The notes: generated by a model from the sequence alone, not told the origin. A DNA stretch of 57,098 nt from an uncultured Prevotella sp. (GCA_900315835.1 ONAR01000013.1:1-57098), one strand, 5' to 3'. Counted from the first letter of the stretch, positions 41,702 through 51,745 are shown. A program made the numbers and translations.

Positions 41702-44700
41702 ATGATGTCCCGACAATACAGCGTCGAAAGCCAACACAGCGACCGCCTCTTGCGCATTCTCATAGCAGTGGTACTATCTGCCATCCCAATCCTTGGCGGA
41801 TGGAGCCAGACTCGGCGGTCTGCCTTTCCGGGGGCTTTTCTCACGTCCAATCTCAACACCGACCACGGTCTTTCCAGCTCTCGTGCTTTTTCTGCCATAG
41901 AAGGTGTCGACGGAGCAATCTGGATATCCACCAAGCAGGGAGTAGACCGCTACAACGGATTCGCAGTAAAGAGCTACCGGCTGCCACTCGCTCACCATTA
42001 CAGCGACGCCAGTGGCATGGTCATCAAGCTTTGCAAGGTTCGCGGAAATCTTATCGCCTACGACAACAAAGGCCATATCTACAGCTACAGTCCTGTGACA
42101 GACATATTCACCGAGCGCTACGATCTCCCCAGTCTTCTTGGCGGCACCATGGTCCTCAATGAAGTATGCTGTGATAGCGACGGCAGTCTGTGGGCAGCCC
42201 TCGACCGTGGCGTTTGCCATATTGACGGAAGCGGCAAGCCGCTCGTCCTGCTCAAACGGCATTATATCCACCACGTTGGAAGAATTGCCGGTGGCACCAT
42301 CATTGGAGCCGCTGACGGGGTCTTTATAGCACGACGCCACAAGGTGAGCAAAGCCTTGGCACTGAAGTCGGTACTCTGCTCCTTTGACGACGCTGTAGCC
42401 CACCGGCTGTGGCTCGGCACCTTCCACGATGGCGTCGTGGCTGTCGACGACCGCTCCTTCGCGCCCATCACTCTGCCCAGTCTGCATCTTCCCTTGATGC
42501 CCGTTCGCGCCATCCTGCCATGGAGCCATTCCACCCTTCTTTTTGGCATTGACGGAGCAGGAGTGTACAGTTTCGACCCAAGCAGGCAGCAGACCGCTGA
42601 GACGCTCAACACCGACGGCAGTCCGTCGGCAAGTCTGCAAGGCAACGGTGTCTACAGTCTCCTGCGCGACCACTGGGGCAACCTCTGGGTGACAACCTAT
42701 TCGGGTGGTGTAGACCTCGCCGTGCCCACCGGCCTCACACCCGTCTTCATCCGACACGAATATCCCAACACCCAAAGCATCATCAACAACAGCGTCAACT
42801 ACATTCTCGAAGATAACAACGGTAACCTGTGGTATGCCACCGACCGTGGCATCAGCATCTATCACAGCCGCTCGCAGTCCTGGACCCACACATTATATAA
42901 TAAGGTGGTGCTCAGCCTTGCCGACTACGGTGGCACCATGCTCGCTGCAACCTATGGCGATGGTATCTTTGCCGTGAGCGCCGACGGCAGCAGCCATTTA
43001 GAATATGCCAGCACGTTGGGCAACCTAAAGACCAACTACGTCTACAGCCTGCTCACCGACAGCCACGGCGAGCTGTGGATAGGCTGCCTCGACGGGCCAC
43101 TGGTCCACCTCTCTGCCACTGGCCGCAAGGAATATCCCATCAAAGAGGTGCAGTGTATCGTAGAGTCGCCCGACCACTCCGCCATTGCCGTAGGGACCAC
43201 CCACGGTGCCTATCTCATCGACAGAGGTTCGGCCCGCGTCCGACGCTTCTTCTATCCCGAGCAGTTCAGCGGCATCGACTACAACTACTTCATCAATGCC
43301 ATGAGCTTTGAAGGCAACTCCCTGCTGTGGATAGCCACCGACGGAGGCGGCATCTACCACTACGACCTGAGGTCTCAAAAGGTGCGCAACCTGACCATGG
43401 CGCAGGGATTGCCCTCGAATGTAGTGTCATCGCTCGTTTGGGACAAGCATCATAGCTTATGGATGGGTACCGACCGGGGACTGGCTTGCTTGGTAGACTC
43501 CAAGATTGTCAATATCAACTATATGAAGGGTTTGGAGTGCGAGTACAAGCGGCAGGCGGCAACAGCCCTCCGCGACGGACGCATCATCTTCGGCAGCAAC
43601 CAGGGCGCCGTCATCATCTCACCCGACGAGGCTACGAACATCTTTTATAAGGCACCGCTAAAAATCACAGACATCGACGTTGAGGGCATCCCTGACGACA
43701 GCATCTGGCACGCCAATCTTTACAAGATGAGACAGCAAGGAGAGATAAGACTCAGCCACAATCACAACAGTCTCTTGGTGCACTTCGAGAGCATCAACTA
43801 CCGCTACCAGAACGACATCGTTTACCGATGCTACTTGGAAGGCTTTGACAGACATTGGAGCTCCTTCCTCCGGCAGCAGGAGATGCGCTATGCCAACATT
43901 CCGCCAGGCAGCTATGTGCTCCACGTGAGAAGTGCCAGTAAGAGCAACCACCGAATCTTGGGCACTGCAACGTTACGCATCAATATCGCACAGCCTTGGT
44001 GGAACACCATTTGGGCGTGGATAGCCTACATTGCGCTGCTCATGTGGGTAGCCTACATGATATGGAACTACTACCGCAACCGCCTGCAACAGCGCTACGA
44101 CCAGGAGAAAATCAACTTCTTCGTCAACACCGCCCACAATATCCGCACCCCGCTGACCCTCGTCCTGGCACCGCTGAAAGACATTGCGTCCGATAAAGGA
44201 TTGAGCAGCCGCAGCCGTCAGTTCCTTGACATGGCCACAGAGAATGGCAACCGGCTTATGACGATGATTTCGCAGCTTCTCGACTTCCAGAAAGCCAGTC
44301 AGAATGCTCATGACTTCCATCCACAATTGCTCGATGCATCGGCATATATGCAGGCAGTAGCACAGAAGTTCAGGGTGGTGGCCTCTGACAACGGCATCAG
44401 TCTGGTGACTGACGTTCCGAAAAGTTCGTTGTCGTTCATCTCTGACACGACCATTCTCGACCTTATATTTGAGAACCTCGTTTCCAACGCCATCAAATAT
44501 ACGCCCTCCGGCGGCACTGTAACGCTCAGCGCCCATGTCGGGAGCCGTCATCTCTATCTCGACGTGGCCGATACCGGTATGGGCGTGCCCAAAGCTGAGC
44601 ACAGCAAGCTCTTCACCGCCTTCTACCGTGCCACCAATGCCGGCAAAGGCAAAGGGTATGGACTGGGACTGAATATCACCCGCGACCTTACGACCCGTAT

Positions 44701-45652
44701 CGGTGGCGAGCTGAGATGGGAAAGCGAGGAGGGCAAAGGCAGCACCTTCACCGTTGTGCTGCCCCTGCCTAAGCATCAGAAGCCCATCGACGGACTGACG
44801 GACGACAGCGACAACCGGGATACCATTCTCTTCGTCGACGACAACAGCGACCTGCGGCAATACATGCGCATGGCTTTTAGCAGGCTATATAATGTCGTTA
44901 CCGTGGCCGACGGCGAAGAGGCCCTGCAGTTTCTCAGTCACAGTGTTTGCGACATCGTCGTTTCCGATATCATGATGCCTGGAATACAGGGCGATGAGCT
45001 CTGCCGCCGTATCAAGGAAAACGACGAGACATCGTGGCTGCCCGTCATCCTGCTCACCGCCAAGGGTACCAAGGACTTCATGATAGAAGGTTTGCAGAAA
45101 GGTGCCGACGATTATATCGCCAAGCCTTTTGATACGGAGATTCTCGAGACGAAGATTGCCGCTATCCTCGCCAACCGCCGCAGGCTGAGCCAATACTATC
45201 TCCACAAGAGCCTGTTGCAGGCACAGCATACCGACGATGACCATGAGGGTGGGCATGCGCATGACGCAGTGGGCACCACAATCACTCCGTTGGAAAATTC
45301 TGACACAGTGCACGACGCCACCGTACAGCTTAATCCCGATGACCAGGCCTTCGTTGATAAGGCTACCAAGCTGGTCATAGAACACCTCAGCGATACTACC
45401 TTTACCATTGATAGACTGTGCCGGGAGATGGCGATGAGCCGCACTCTTTTCTATGGGCGGTTGAAGACACTCACCGGGCAGTCGCCGCAGGATTTCATCC
45501 GCCTGCTCAGGCTTGAGCGTGCAGCGGCGCTGCTGAAGAGTGGAGACACAGTGCTTGACGTCTCCATAAAAACAGGATTTGCTAACGTCAAATATTTCAG
45601 CACGCTCTTCAAGAAGCACTTTGGAACAGTGCCAAGCAAATACAACAAATAG
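41702..45652 (+). CDS. Hybrid two-component system sensor/regulator (HTCS) of PUL 2
   Basis: A 1316-aa one-protein sensor and transcription activator. The ATG at 41702 follows the -7 box; the ORF is open further upstream across the promoter, which I discount. A hydrophobic N-terminus (LLRILIAVVLSAIPILGGW) is followed by two beta-propeller blades sets of Reg_prop repeats (for example DGAIWISTKQGVDRYNG, DNNGNLWYATDRGISIY), a Y_Y_Y domain (~residues 700-760) and a membrane segment (~766-790). Inside are HisKA (H812 in NTAHNIRTPLT), HATPase (ENLVSNAIKYTP, DTGMGVP, GYGLGLNIT), a receiver (D1089 in VSDIMMPG) and an AraC helix-turn-helix (last ~100 residues). The ligand is expected to be an oligosaccharide. 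Confidence 0.95.
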   Translation: MMSRQYSVESQHSDRLLRILIAVVLSAIPILGGWSQTRRSAFPGAFLTSNLNTDHGLSSSRAFSAIEGVDGAIWISTKQGVDRYNGFAVKSYRLPLAHHYSDASGMVIKLCKVRGNLIAYDNKGHIYSYSPVTDIFTERYDLPSLLGGTMVLNEVCCDSDGSLWAALDRGVCHIDGSGKPLVLLKRHYIHHVGRIAGGTIIGAADGVFIARRHKVSKALALKSVLCSFDDAVAHRLWLGTFHDGVVAVDDRSFAPITLPSLHLPLMPVRAILPWSHSTLLFGIDGAGVYSFDPSRQQTAETLNTDGSPSASLQGNGVYSLLRDHWGNLWVTTYSGGVDLAVPTGLTPVFIRHEYPNTQSIINNSVNYILEDNNGNLWYATDRGISIYHSRSQSWTHTLYNKVVLSLADYGGTMLAATYGDGIFAVSADGSSHLEYASTLGNLKTNYVYSLLTDSHGELWIGCLDGPLVHLSATGRKEYPIKEVQCIVESPDHSAIAVGTTHGAYLIDRGSARVRRFFYPEQFSGIDYNYFINAMSFEGNSLLWIATDGGGIYHYDLRSQKVRNLTMAQGLPSNVVSSLVWDKHHSLWMGTDRGLACLVDSKIVNINYMKGLECEYKRQAATALRDGRIIFGSNQGAVIISPDEATNIFYKAPLKITDIDVEGIPDDSIWHANLYKMRQQGEIRLSHNHNSLLVHFESINYRYQNDIVYRCYLEGFDRHWSSFLRQQEMRYANIPPGSYVLHVRSASKSNHRILGTATLRINIAQPWWNTIWAWIAYIALLMWVAYMIWNYYRNRLQQRYDQEKINFFVNTAHNIRTPLTLVLAPLKDIASDKGLSSRSRQFLDMATENGNRLMTMISQLLDFQKASQNAHDFHPQLLDASAYMQAVAQKFRVVASDNGISLVTDVPKSSLSFISDTTILDLIFENLVSNAIKYTPSGGTVTLSAHVGSRHLYLDVADTGMGVPKAEHSKLFTAFYRATNAGKGKGYGLGLNITRDLTTRIGGELRWESEEGKGSTFTVVLPLPKHQKPIDGLTDDSDNRDTILFVDDNSDLRQYMRMAFSRLYNVVTVADGEEALQFLSHSVCDIVVSDIMMPGIQGDELCRRIKENDETSWLPVILLTAKGTKDFMIEGLQKGADDYIAKPFDTEILETKIAAILANRRRLSQYYLHKSLLQAQHTDDDHEGGHAHDAVGTTITPLENSDTVHDATVQLNPDDQAFVDKATKLVIEHLSDTTFTIDRLCREMAMSRTLFYGRLKTLTGQSPQDFIRLLRLERAAALLKSGDTVLDVSIKTGFANVKYFSTLFKKHFGTVPSKYNK

Positions 45653-45672
45653 CCAATAGCCCACATCTCCCA

Positions 45673-45712
45673 AGGGGCAGTCTCGACAATGAGGCTGCCC
45701 CTGATAGTTTTT
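45673..45712 (+). terminator. Terminator of the HTCS gene
   Basis: AGGGGCAG-T-CTC (45673-45684) pairs with GAG-G-CTGCCCCT (45691-45702), followed by a T run at 45708-45712. It separates the regulator gene from the structural genes of PUL 2. Confidence 0.75.
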
Positions 45713-45744
45713 ATAACCGCAACCAGCGGTCTGTCAATCAGTTT

Positions 45745-45782
45745 TGTCAGCATTCAAACCTTTTTCTGTCAGCATTCAAACC
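45745..45782. promoter_or_regulatory. 16-bp direct repeat with 22-bp period, candidate HTCS operator
   Basis: TGTCAGCATTCAAACC occurs identically at 45745-45760 and 45767-45782. The second copy ends 21 bp upstream of the -7 box of the GH16 gene, so the pair spans roughly -72 to -35. AraC-type activators bind such direct repeats. Confidence 0.65.
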
Positions 45783-45803
45783 CACCTAAAGGCTTTCTGC
45801 GGC

Positions 45804-45811
45804 TAACTTTG
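45804..45811 (+). promoter_or_regulatory. -7 box (TAACTTTG) for the PUL 2 structural operon
   Basis: A TAnnTTTG match 24 nt before the GH16 ATG at 45836. The usual -33 element is absent and replaced by the end of the direct repeat, as expected for an activated promoter. Confidence 0.55.
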
Positions 45812-45835
45812 CAGCCGAAAAGAAAACTAAAAACG

Positions 45836-46816
45836 ATGAACGTCAAACAGATTCTTATCTTTACTTTTATGTTCCTCACCGTCGGCGCCGTCCATGCGCA
45901 AGACTATGAACTGGTGTGGAGCGACGAGTTCGACACCAACACGTTAGGCACCAACTGGAATGTAGAGGTCACCGACGCTCCTTATAATAATGAGCTCGAA
46001 GCCTACACCTCCTGTCCTGACAATGTCGCCATTGCCGACGGCAACCTCGTGCTGACAGCCCGCCGCGAGAGCTATGGCAGCCGGTCGTTTACCTCCGGTC
46101 GTGTCAACAGCCTCCACATGGTCTCCTTCACCCACGGGAAGATAGAAGCCCGCATAAAGCTGCCACATTTGGCCAATGGCCTTTGGCCCGCCTTCTGGAT
46201 GATGGGCGAAGACTTCGACACCGTGAACTGGCCAAAATGCGGTGAGATAGACATCATGGAGATGGGCATGAAAAATGCCATCAACGCCAATACCACCGAC
46301 AACACGGTGGCAGGAACCATTCACTGGGGCGAGAGCATTGCCAAGCATCAGCAGTTCTCTTCGGGAGATAAGACCGTAAGTCAGAATCTCACCGACGGCT
46401 ATCATATCTTCACCTGCGAGTGGGACGATGACTATCTGAAGTTCTATATTGACAACGATGCCACACCTTACTTCACCGCTACCATCAAGAAAGGCTTCAG
46501 CCGCTCGGCTTATTTCCATAAGCCCTATTTTCTCATCTTCAATCTTGCCGTCGGCGGTGACTTCACGGGAATCACCCATCCTGACGACATTACAGCGCTG
46601 CCACAAGACGGCAGTGAGGCCAAAATGCTTATCGACTACGTGCGCATCTACCAAAAGAAAGGCCGGCACAATGTCTCAACAGGTATAAGAGAGGTGAGGC
46701 AGAAGACTTCCGCCAACAACGATGCATGGTACAACATCACCGGGCAACGCGTCACCTCTGACAGCCGCGGCCTGCTCATCCATCAAGGAAAGAAAATCAT
46801 AAGACAAATTCAATAA
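45836..46816 (+). CDS. GH16 family beta-glucanase with C-terminal sorting-like tail (PUL 2)
   Basis: A 326-aa secreted endo-beta-glucanase of laminarinase/lichenase type. The ATG at 45836 gives a signal peptide (NVKQILIFTFMFLTVGAVHAQ) without a lipobox. Catalytic motif CGEIDIMEMG has E137 (nucleophile), D139 and E142 (acid/base). Upstream are FTSGRVNSLHMVSFTHGKIE and LPHLANGLWPAFWMMG. Residues ~275-290 close the jelly roll (MLIDYVRIYQKK). The last ~40 residues (WYNITGQRV, then SRGLLIHQGKK) match the tail of the 526-aa PUL 1 protein, suggesting surface sorting or anchoring rather than catalysis. It is the first structural gene of PUL 2. Confidence 0.9.
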   Translation: MNVKQILIFTFMFLTVGAVHAQDYELVWSDEFDTNTLGTNWNVEVTDAPYNNELEAYTSCPDNVAIADGNLVLTARRESYGSRSFTSGRVNSLHMVSFTHGKIEARIKLPHLANGLWPAFWMMGEDFDTVNWPKCGEIDIMEMGMKNAINANTTDNTVAGTIHWGESIAKHQQFSSGDKTVSQNLTDGYHIFTCEWDDDYLKFYIDNDATPYFTATIKKGFSRSAYFHKPYFLIFNLAVGGDFTGITHPDDITALPQDGSEAKMLIDYVRIYQKKGRHNVSTGIREVRQKTSANNDAWYNITGQRVTSDSRGLLIHQGKKIIRQIQ

Positions 46817-46830
46817 AAATCCATCTAACA

Positions 46831-49800
46831 ATGAAACAAATCAACCGAAATGCAGCCAACATGATGTGTCTCTGCGTGCTCAGCATGACACCATGGATTG
46901 CTACACGCTCCGCATCTCCGTCGATGGCCCTGACCATCACCGACCAGGTTCAGACTGTGTCGGGAACAGTCACCGACGGCAGCGAGCCTATCATCGGCGC
47001 CACTGTGAAAGTGAAAGACGCCAAAGACTTAGGGGCTGTCACCGATCTCGACGGTCACTTCACCCTGCGTGTCAAGCCCGGTGTCACCTTGGAAGTGAGC
47101 TATATCGGCTACAAAACGCTGACCGTGAAAGCCCACAACGGCATGACCATCGTCTTGGAGGAAGACAAGAAAACCCTCGATGAGGTCGTCGTCACAGCCC
47201 TCGGCATCAAGCGCGAGCGCAAGGCCTTGGGCTATGGCGTGGGCGAAGTAAAAGGCGACGAGCTGAAGAAAGCCAAAGAGACCAATGTCATCAACTCGCT
47301 CGCCGGTAAGGTTGCCGGACTCGTCGTCAGCCAGACGGCGGGCGGTGCCAGCGGCAGCACGCGCGTCGTACTCCGTGGTAACACCGAGATGACGGGCAAC
47401 AACCAGCCGCTCTATGTCATCGACGGCGTGCCTTTGGACAATACCAACTTCGGCAGCGCCGGAACCAACGGTGGTTTCGACCTCGGCGACGGTATCTCCA
47501 GCATCAACCCCGACGATATCGAATCGATGTCTGTGCTCAAAGGCCCCGCTGCCTCAGCCCTCTACGGCAGCCGCGCCAGTCACGGTGTCATCCTCATCAC
47601 TACCAAGAAGGCCGACAAGGACAAGATGAGCGTGGAATACAACGGCTCGCTGACCTTCGACACCCAGCTGGCTAAATGGAACAACACCCAGCAGATTTAT
47701 GGCATGGGCAGCAACGGCAAGTACAGCATCGATGCCGTGTCGAATACCAACAAGAGCTGGGGTCCCAAGGCCGACGGCTCCAACATGCTGAAATATTTCG
47801 ATGGTGTGGAGCGCCCCTACCTCATCATCCCCGACAATGCCTCCGGCTTCTTCCGCACAGGTCTCACAGCCACCAATACCGCCATCGTGGGCATGAACAA
47901 CGGTAAGACGGGCGTCCGCTTCACCTTCACCGACATGCGCAACAAGGACATCGTTCCGAAGACGAATATGAGCCGCGACATCTTCAACCTGCGTGCCAAC
48001 ACCACCATGGGCAAGGTGGACCTCGACTTCAGCGCCAACTACACCCGCGAGTATGTCAAGAACCGCCCGGCCCTCGGCGACAGCAAGTCGAACGTGGGCA
48101 AGAACCTCATGACCCTCGCCACCACCTACGACCAGGCTTGGCTCAGGACCTATCAGGATGAGAACGGCGACTATTCCAACTGGAATGGCATGGATCCTTA
48201 CAATGTCAATCCCTATTGGGATCTTTATAAGAACTTCAACAACTCCAACAAGGACATTGTCCGCCTCACAGGCAAGGGCGTATGGAATATCACCAAGCAC
48301 TTCCGCCTTCAGGCTACCCTCGGTGCCGACCTCAACTGGTTTACGTTCAATGACTTCAAGGCGCCCACAACGCCGGGCTTCGAGGCCGGTCGTCTGCAAA
48401 TCAGCAACTTCCGCAACCGCATGTACAACTTTGAGCTCTTAGCCCTGTACAACAACACATGGGGCGACTTCGACTTCAATGCCTCAGTCGGCGGAAATAT
48501 CTATAAGATTAACAACCAGACAACGGTGACGACGGCGCAGGACATGCAGATTCGCGATGTCGTCAACCTCACGAGCTTCAACGAGACGAGCATCGAGCCC
48601 GCAAGCTACCGCAAGCGCATCAACTCTCTCTATGGTTCTGCGAGCTTAGGCTGGAAACACTTGATCTACGTCGATGCCACCCTGCGCGGTGACCAAAGCT
48701 CGACGCTCCCCACCGACAACAACGTCTATGTCTATCCCTCCTTCTCCGGGTCTTTCGTTTTCTCAGAGCTGCTCCATGCCGGCAACAAGCTGCCGTATGG
48801 CAAGTTGCGCATGTCATGGGCCCAGGTAGGTAGTGACACCGACCCTTATCAGCTCGGACTTGTATATACAAAGTCGAAGTTTACCTATCCCGGATATACC
48901 ATCGGCTATATCAACAACAGCACCATCCCCAACAAGGACCTGAAGCCGACAAAGACAAACAGCTTCGAGGTAGGTCTTGAGACCAAGTTCCTCAACAACC
49001 GCATCGGACTCGACGTCACCTACTACACACAGAAGAGTAAAAATCAGATTATGGGCATGGCCACGTCATGGACCTCGGGCTACACCTACCGCCTCATCAA
49101 CGCCGGTGAGATTGACAACAGCGGTGTCGAGATCACCCTCAACACTCGCCCCATTCAGACCAAGGACTTCTCCTGGGATTTGAACCTCAATTTCTCCAAG
49201 AACAGCAACAAGGTCAAGCGCCTTGTCGATGGCATGGACATGTTCGAACTCGAGAAGGCCACATGGCTCGACGTGCAGGTTGCCGCCAAGGTGGGCGAGA
49301 ACTTCGGCTCTATCGTCGGCCCCGACTTCAAGCGCAATGCCGCCGGACAGGTGCTCATCGACCCCTCCACGGGTCTGCCCGAGTATGACAAGAGCAACCA
49401 TGTCTTAGGCAATGCCTCCTGGGACTGGACAGGCGGTGTTACGACAACGCTGACCTATAAGAACCTCTCCCTCAACGCCATCTTCGATGTCAAGGTGGGT
49501 GCCGACCTCTACTCCATGTCAGAGCGCGCCGCCTACGAGAGCGGTAAGGCCAAGGCCACATTGCAAGGCCGCGAGGAGTGGTACCGCTCTGAGGAAGCCC
49601 GCGAGGCCGCTGGAATCAAGAAAGGTGCAGCTACATGGAAACCGACTGGCGGATTCATTGCCCCCGGCGTCATCGACAACGGCGACGGCACCTACCGCGA
49701 AAACGATATCTATGTCAACCCAGAGGACTATTGGATGAGCGTATGCCGCAATGCACCGTCGATGTTCATTTACGACAACTCCTACGTCAAGTGCCGTGAG

Positions 49801-50016
49801 CTCACACTCACCTATCAGGTGCCCACCTCGTGGCTCCACAACTGGGTGAAGGGTCTCAGCGTCTCCTTCGTAGCCCGCAATCCGTTCATCGTCTGGAAGA
49901 ACATTCCGGACATCGACCCCGACTCCAACTACAACAACACCACAGGTATGGGACTGGAATACGGTTCGCTGCCTTCTCGCAAGAGCTATGGTTTTAACGT
50001 CAATGTCAAGTTCTAA
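46831..50016 (+). CDS. SusC-like TonB-dependent transporter (PUL 2)
   Basis: A 1061-aa outer-membrane glycan importer. After the signal region comes the carboxypeptidase-like domain (VSGTVTDGSEPIIGATVKVK), a TonB box and plug (LDEVVVTALGIKRERKALGYG, LRGNTEMTGNNQPLYVIDG, ISSINPDDIESMSVLKGPAA) and a 22-strand-type barrel ending in RKSYGFNVNVKF. No STN domain is present, consistent with control by an HTCS rather than a sigma/anti-sigma pair. It starts 14 bp after the GH16 gene and is followed after 28 bp by the SusD partner. Confidence 0.94.
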   Translation: MKQINRNAANMMCLCVLSMTPWIATRSASPSMALTITDQVQTVSGTVTDGSEPIIGATVKVKDAKDLGAVTDLDGHFTLRVKPGVTLEVSYIGYKTLTVKAHNGMTIVLEEDKKTLDEVVVTALGIKRERKALGYGVGEVKGDELKKAKETNVINSLAGKVAGLVVSQTAGGASGSTRVVLRGNTEMTGNNQPLYVIDGVPLDNTNFGSAGTNGGFDLGDGISSINPDDIESMSVLKGPAASALYGSRASHGVILITTKKADKDKMSVEYNGSLTFDTQLAKWNNTQQIYGMGSNGKYSIDAVSNTNKSWGPKADGSNMLKYFDGVERPYLIIPDNASGFFRTGLTATNTAIVGMNNGKTGVRFTFTDMRNKDIVPKTNMSRDIFNLRANTTMGKVDLDFSANYTREYVKNRPALGDSKSNVGKNLMTLATTYDQAWLRTYQDENGDYSNWNGMDPYNVNPYWDLYKNFNNSNKDIVRLTGKGVWNITKHFRLQATLGADLNWFTFNDFKAPTTPGFEAGRLQISNFRNRMYNFELLALYNNTWGDFDFNASVGGNIYKINNQTTVTTAQDMQIRDVVNLTSFNETSIEPASYRKRINSLYGSASLGWKHLIYVDATLRGDQSSTLPTDNNVYVYPSFSGSFVFSELLHAGNKLPYGKLRMSWAQVGSDTDPYQLGLVYTKSKFTYPGYTIGYINNSTIPNKDLKPTKTNSFEVGLETKFLNNRIGLDVTYYTQKSKNQIMGMATSWTSGYTYRLINAGEIDNSGVEITLNTRPIQTKDFSWDLNLNFSKNSNKVKRLVDGMDMFELEKATWLDVQVAAKVGENFGSIVGPDFKRNAAGQVLIDPSTGLPEYDKSNHVLGNASWDWTGGVTTTLTYKNLSLNAIFDVKVGADLYSMSERAAYESGKAKATLQGREEWYRSEEAREAAGIKKGAATWKPTGGFIAPGVIDNGDGTYRENDIYVNPEDYWMSVCRNAPSMFIYDNSYVKCRELTLTYQVPTSWLHNWVKGLSVSFVARNPFIVWKNIPDIDPDSNYNNTTGMGLEYGSLPSRKSYGFNVNVKF

Positions 50017-50044
50017 ACTCATTCAAAGACCAACAACAATCATC

Positions 50045-51718
50045 ATGAAGAAGATATATCAATATATTGTTATGGCGGCCTTGGCCCTTGTCTCGCTCAT
50101 GGGCGCTTCGTGCAGCAGCGACGACACCATGACCAGCATCAACACCGACCCGTCGAAAGCACCGTCGATAGATCCCAATGCGCAGCTCACTACTGCCGAG
50201 CTGCAGACCTATGGTGACTTAGGCATGGTGGAAATCTACCGCAACTATCTCTATGCCTTCGACCAGCAGCTCATGGGGTGTTGGAACACGACCAACTATG
50301 GTGGCCACCACACTGTGGACAACAACGAGATGAGCCGCATCTGGACATCCCTTTACCCAACTGCCGTGAAGAACATCGTTGATGCCATCGAGCATGCCGA
50401 CAGCAAGCCAAACCTCAAGGCTGTGGCCAGCGTCTATCGCGTCTATCTGATGTCAGTCATTACCGATATCTTTGGCGATTGCCCTTACAGTGAGGCTGGC
50501 TATGGCTTCATCAAGGGTATTGCCAACGCTAAGTATGATACTCAGAAAGATATTTACTACGATTTCTTCAATCAACTTGATAGTGCCGTAATCAGTATGG
50601 ACGCTTCAAAAGATAAGGTCAGTGGTGATCTTATCTATGGTGGTGACCTTGCAAAATGGAAGAAACTGGCCAACAGCCTGCGCCTGCGCTTTGCCATGCG
50701 CATCTCCAACGTGGAGCCCGAAAAGGCCCGCCAGGAGTTTGAGAAGGCACTACAAGCCGATGGCGGCATCATCGAGACGGCCAACGACGATGCTTACATC
50801 CATTACATGACCACCTCTATGAGCTTCGGCCAGGAGTCGTACAGCGACTACCGCGGCAACCGCCTCTCACAGCTCCTCTTCGGCAACGACCCTGCCAACA
50901 ACCCGAGCTACATCTGCTCCACGCTCTTCAACAAGCTCAAGGACAGCGGCGACCCACGCACTTACCGCATCGCCCGCTTCTACTATGACGGATTGATGAG
51001 CGCCACAGGTACCGACAACCGTATCGACCTCACCGACGAGATGATTAGCAAGGGCATCAAGATGGAGCCCTGTGACCCCGGAGCCTACTCCTGGGATGCC
51101 TGGCCGACAGGCTACACCAGCGACCTGCTCACGGAGATGGCAAAGACCAATGCAAAGATTAATCCATCGCTGGCCCGTGAGGTGCGCCCGAAACTCGCCA
51201 ACAACTTCCTCAGAACGGACAACCCCGGCATCATCATGACCGCTGCCGAAGTCGACTTCCTCCTTGCCGAAGCCACCCTCAAAGGTTGGACAGTAGGCCG
51301 TGGTACGGTTGACGACCTCTACTGGCAAGGCGTGCGCAAAGCCATGGACCTGCTCTCTGAGCTCTACGGCTGCAAGGCCATCAGCGACGAGGAGTTCAAC
51401 ACCTACAAAGCCAACAACAATATCGGTCACACCGACGCTCAGAAAGAGGAGTCCATCAACACCCAGGCCTGGATTCTGCACCTCACCAACCCCGCCGAGT
51501 GCTGGGCCAACGTGCGCCGCTCGGGATACCCCAAACTCAAGTCGCCCGACGACTATGGCTGGGGCCAGTACCTCACTGGAGGTAAGGAGATTCCCGTGCG
51601 CCTCTGCTACCCTGTCTTAGAGTCTTCCTACAACAAAGCCAACTACGACGAGGCTCTCAACCGCATGGGAGGCACCGACGACTGGCACACCCACGTCTGG
51701 TGGGACAAGGAGAAATAA
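50045..51718 (+). CDS. SusD-like nutrient-binding outer-membrane lipoprotein (SusD-like_2 type, PUL 2)
   Basis: A 557-aa surface lipoprotein. The ATG at 50045 is chosen for its signal peptide, KKIYQYIVMAALALVSLMGA, with lipobox GASCSSDD. The layout, with IYRNYLYAFDQQLMGCW, RVYLMSVITDIFGDCPYSEA, LANSLRLRFAMRISN and the C-terminal NPAECWANVRRSGYPKL, matches the SusD-like_2 group (PF12771) rather than classical SusD/RagB. It partners the SusC encoded just upstream. Codons at ~50490-50660 are noticeably more A/T-ending than in the rest of the gene. Confidence 0.92.
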   Translation: MKKIYQYIVMAALALVSLMGASCSSDDTMTSINTDPSKAPSIDPNAQLTTAELQTYGDLGMVEIYRNYLYAFDQQLMGCWNTTNYGGHHTVDNNEMSRIWTSLYPTAVKNIVDAIEHADSKPNLKAVASVYRVYLMSVITDIFGDCPYSEAGYGFIKGIANAKYDTQKDIYYDFFNQLDSAVISMDASKDKVSGDLIYGGDLAKWKKLANSLRLRFAMRISNVEPEKARQEFEKALQADGGIIETANDDAYIHYMTTSMSFGQESYSDYRGNRLSQLLFGNDPANNPSYICSTLFNKLKDSGDPRTYRIARFYYDGLMSATGTDNRIDLTDEMISKGIKMEPCDPGAYSWDAWPTGYTSDLLTEMAKTNAKINPSLAREVRPKLANNFLRTDNPGIIMTAAEVDFLLAEATLKGWTVGRGTVDDLYWQGVRKAMDLLSELYGCKAISDEEFNTYKANNNIGHTDAQKEESINTQAWILHLTNPAECWANVRRSGYPKLKSPDDYGWGQYLTGGKEIPVRLCYPVLESSYNKANYDEALNRMGGTDDWHTHVWWDKEK

Positions 51719-51745
51719 ACCATTTACTTTCAACACGCATTAACG

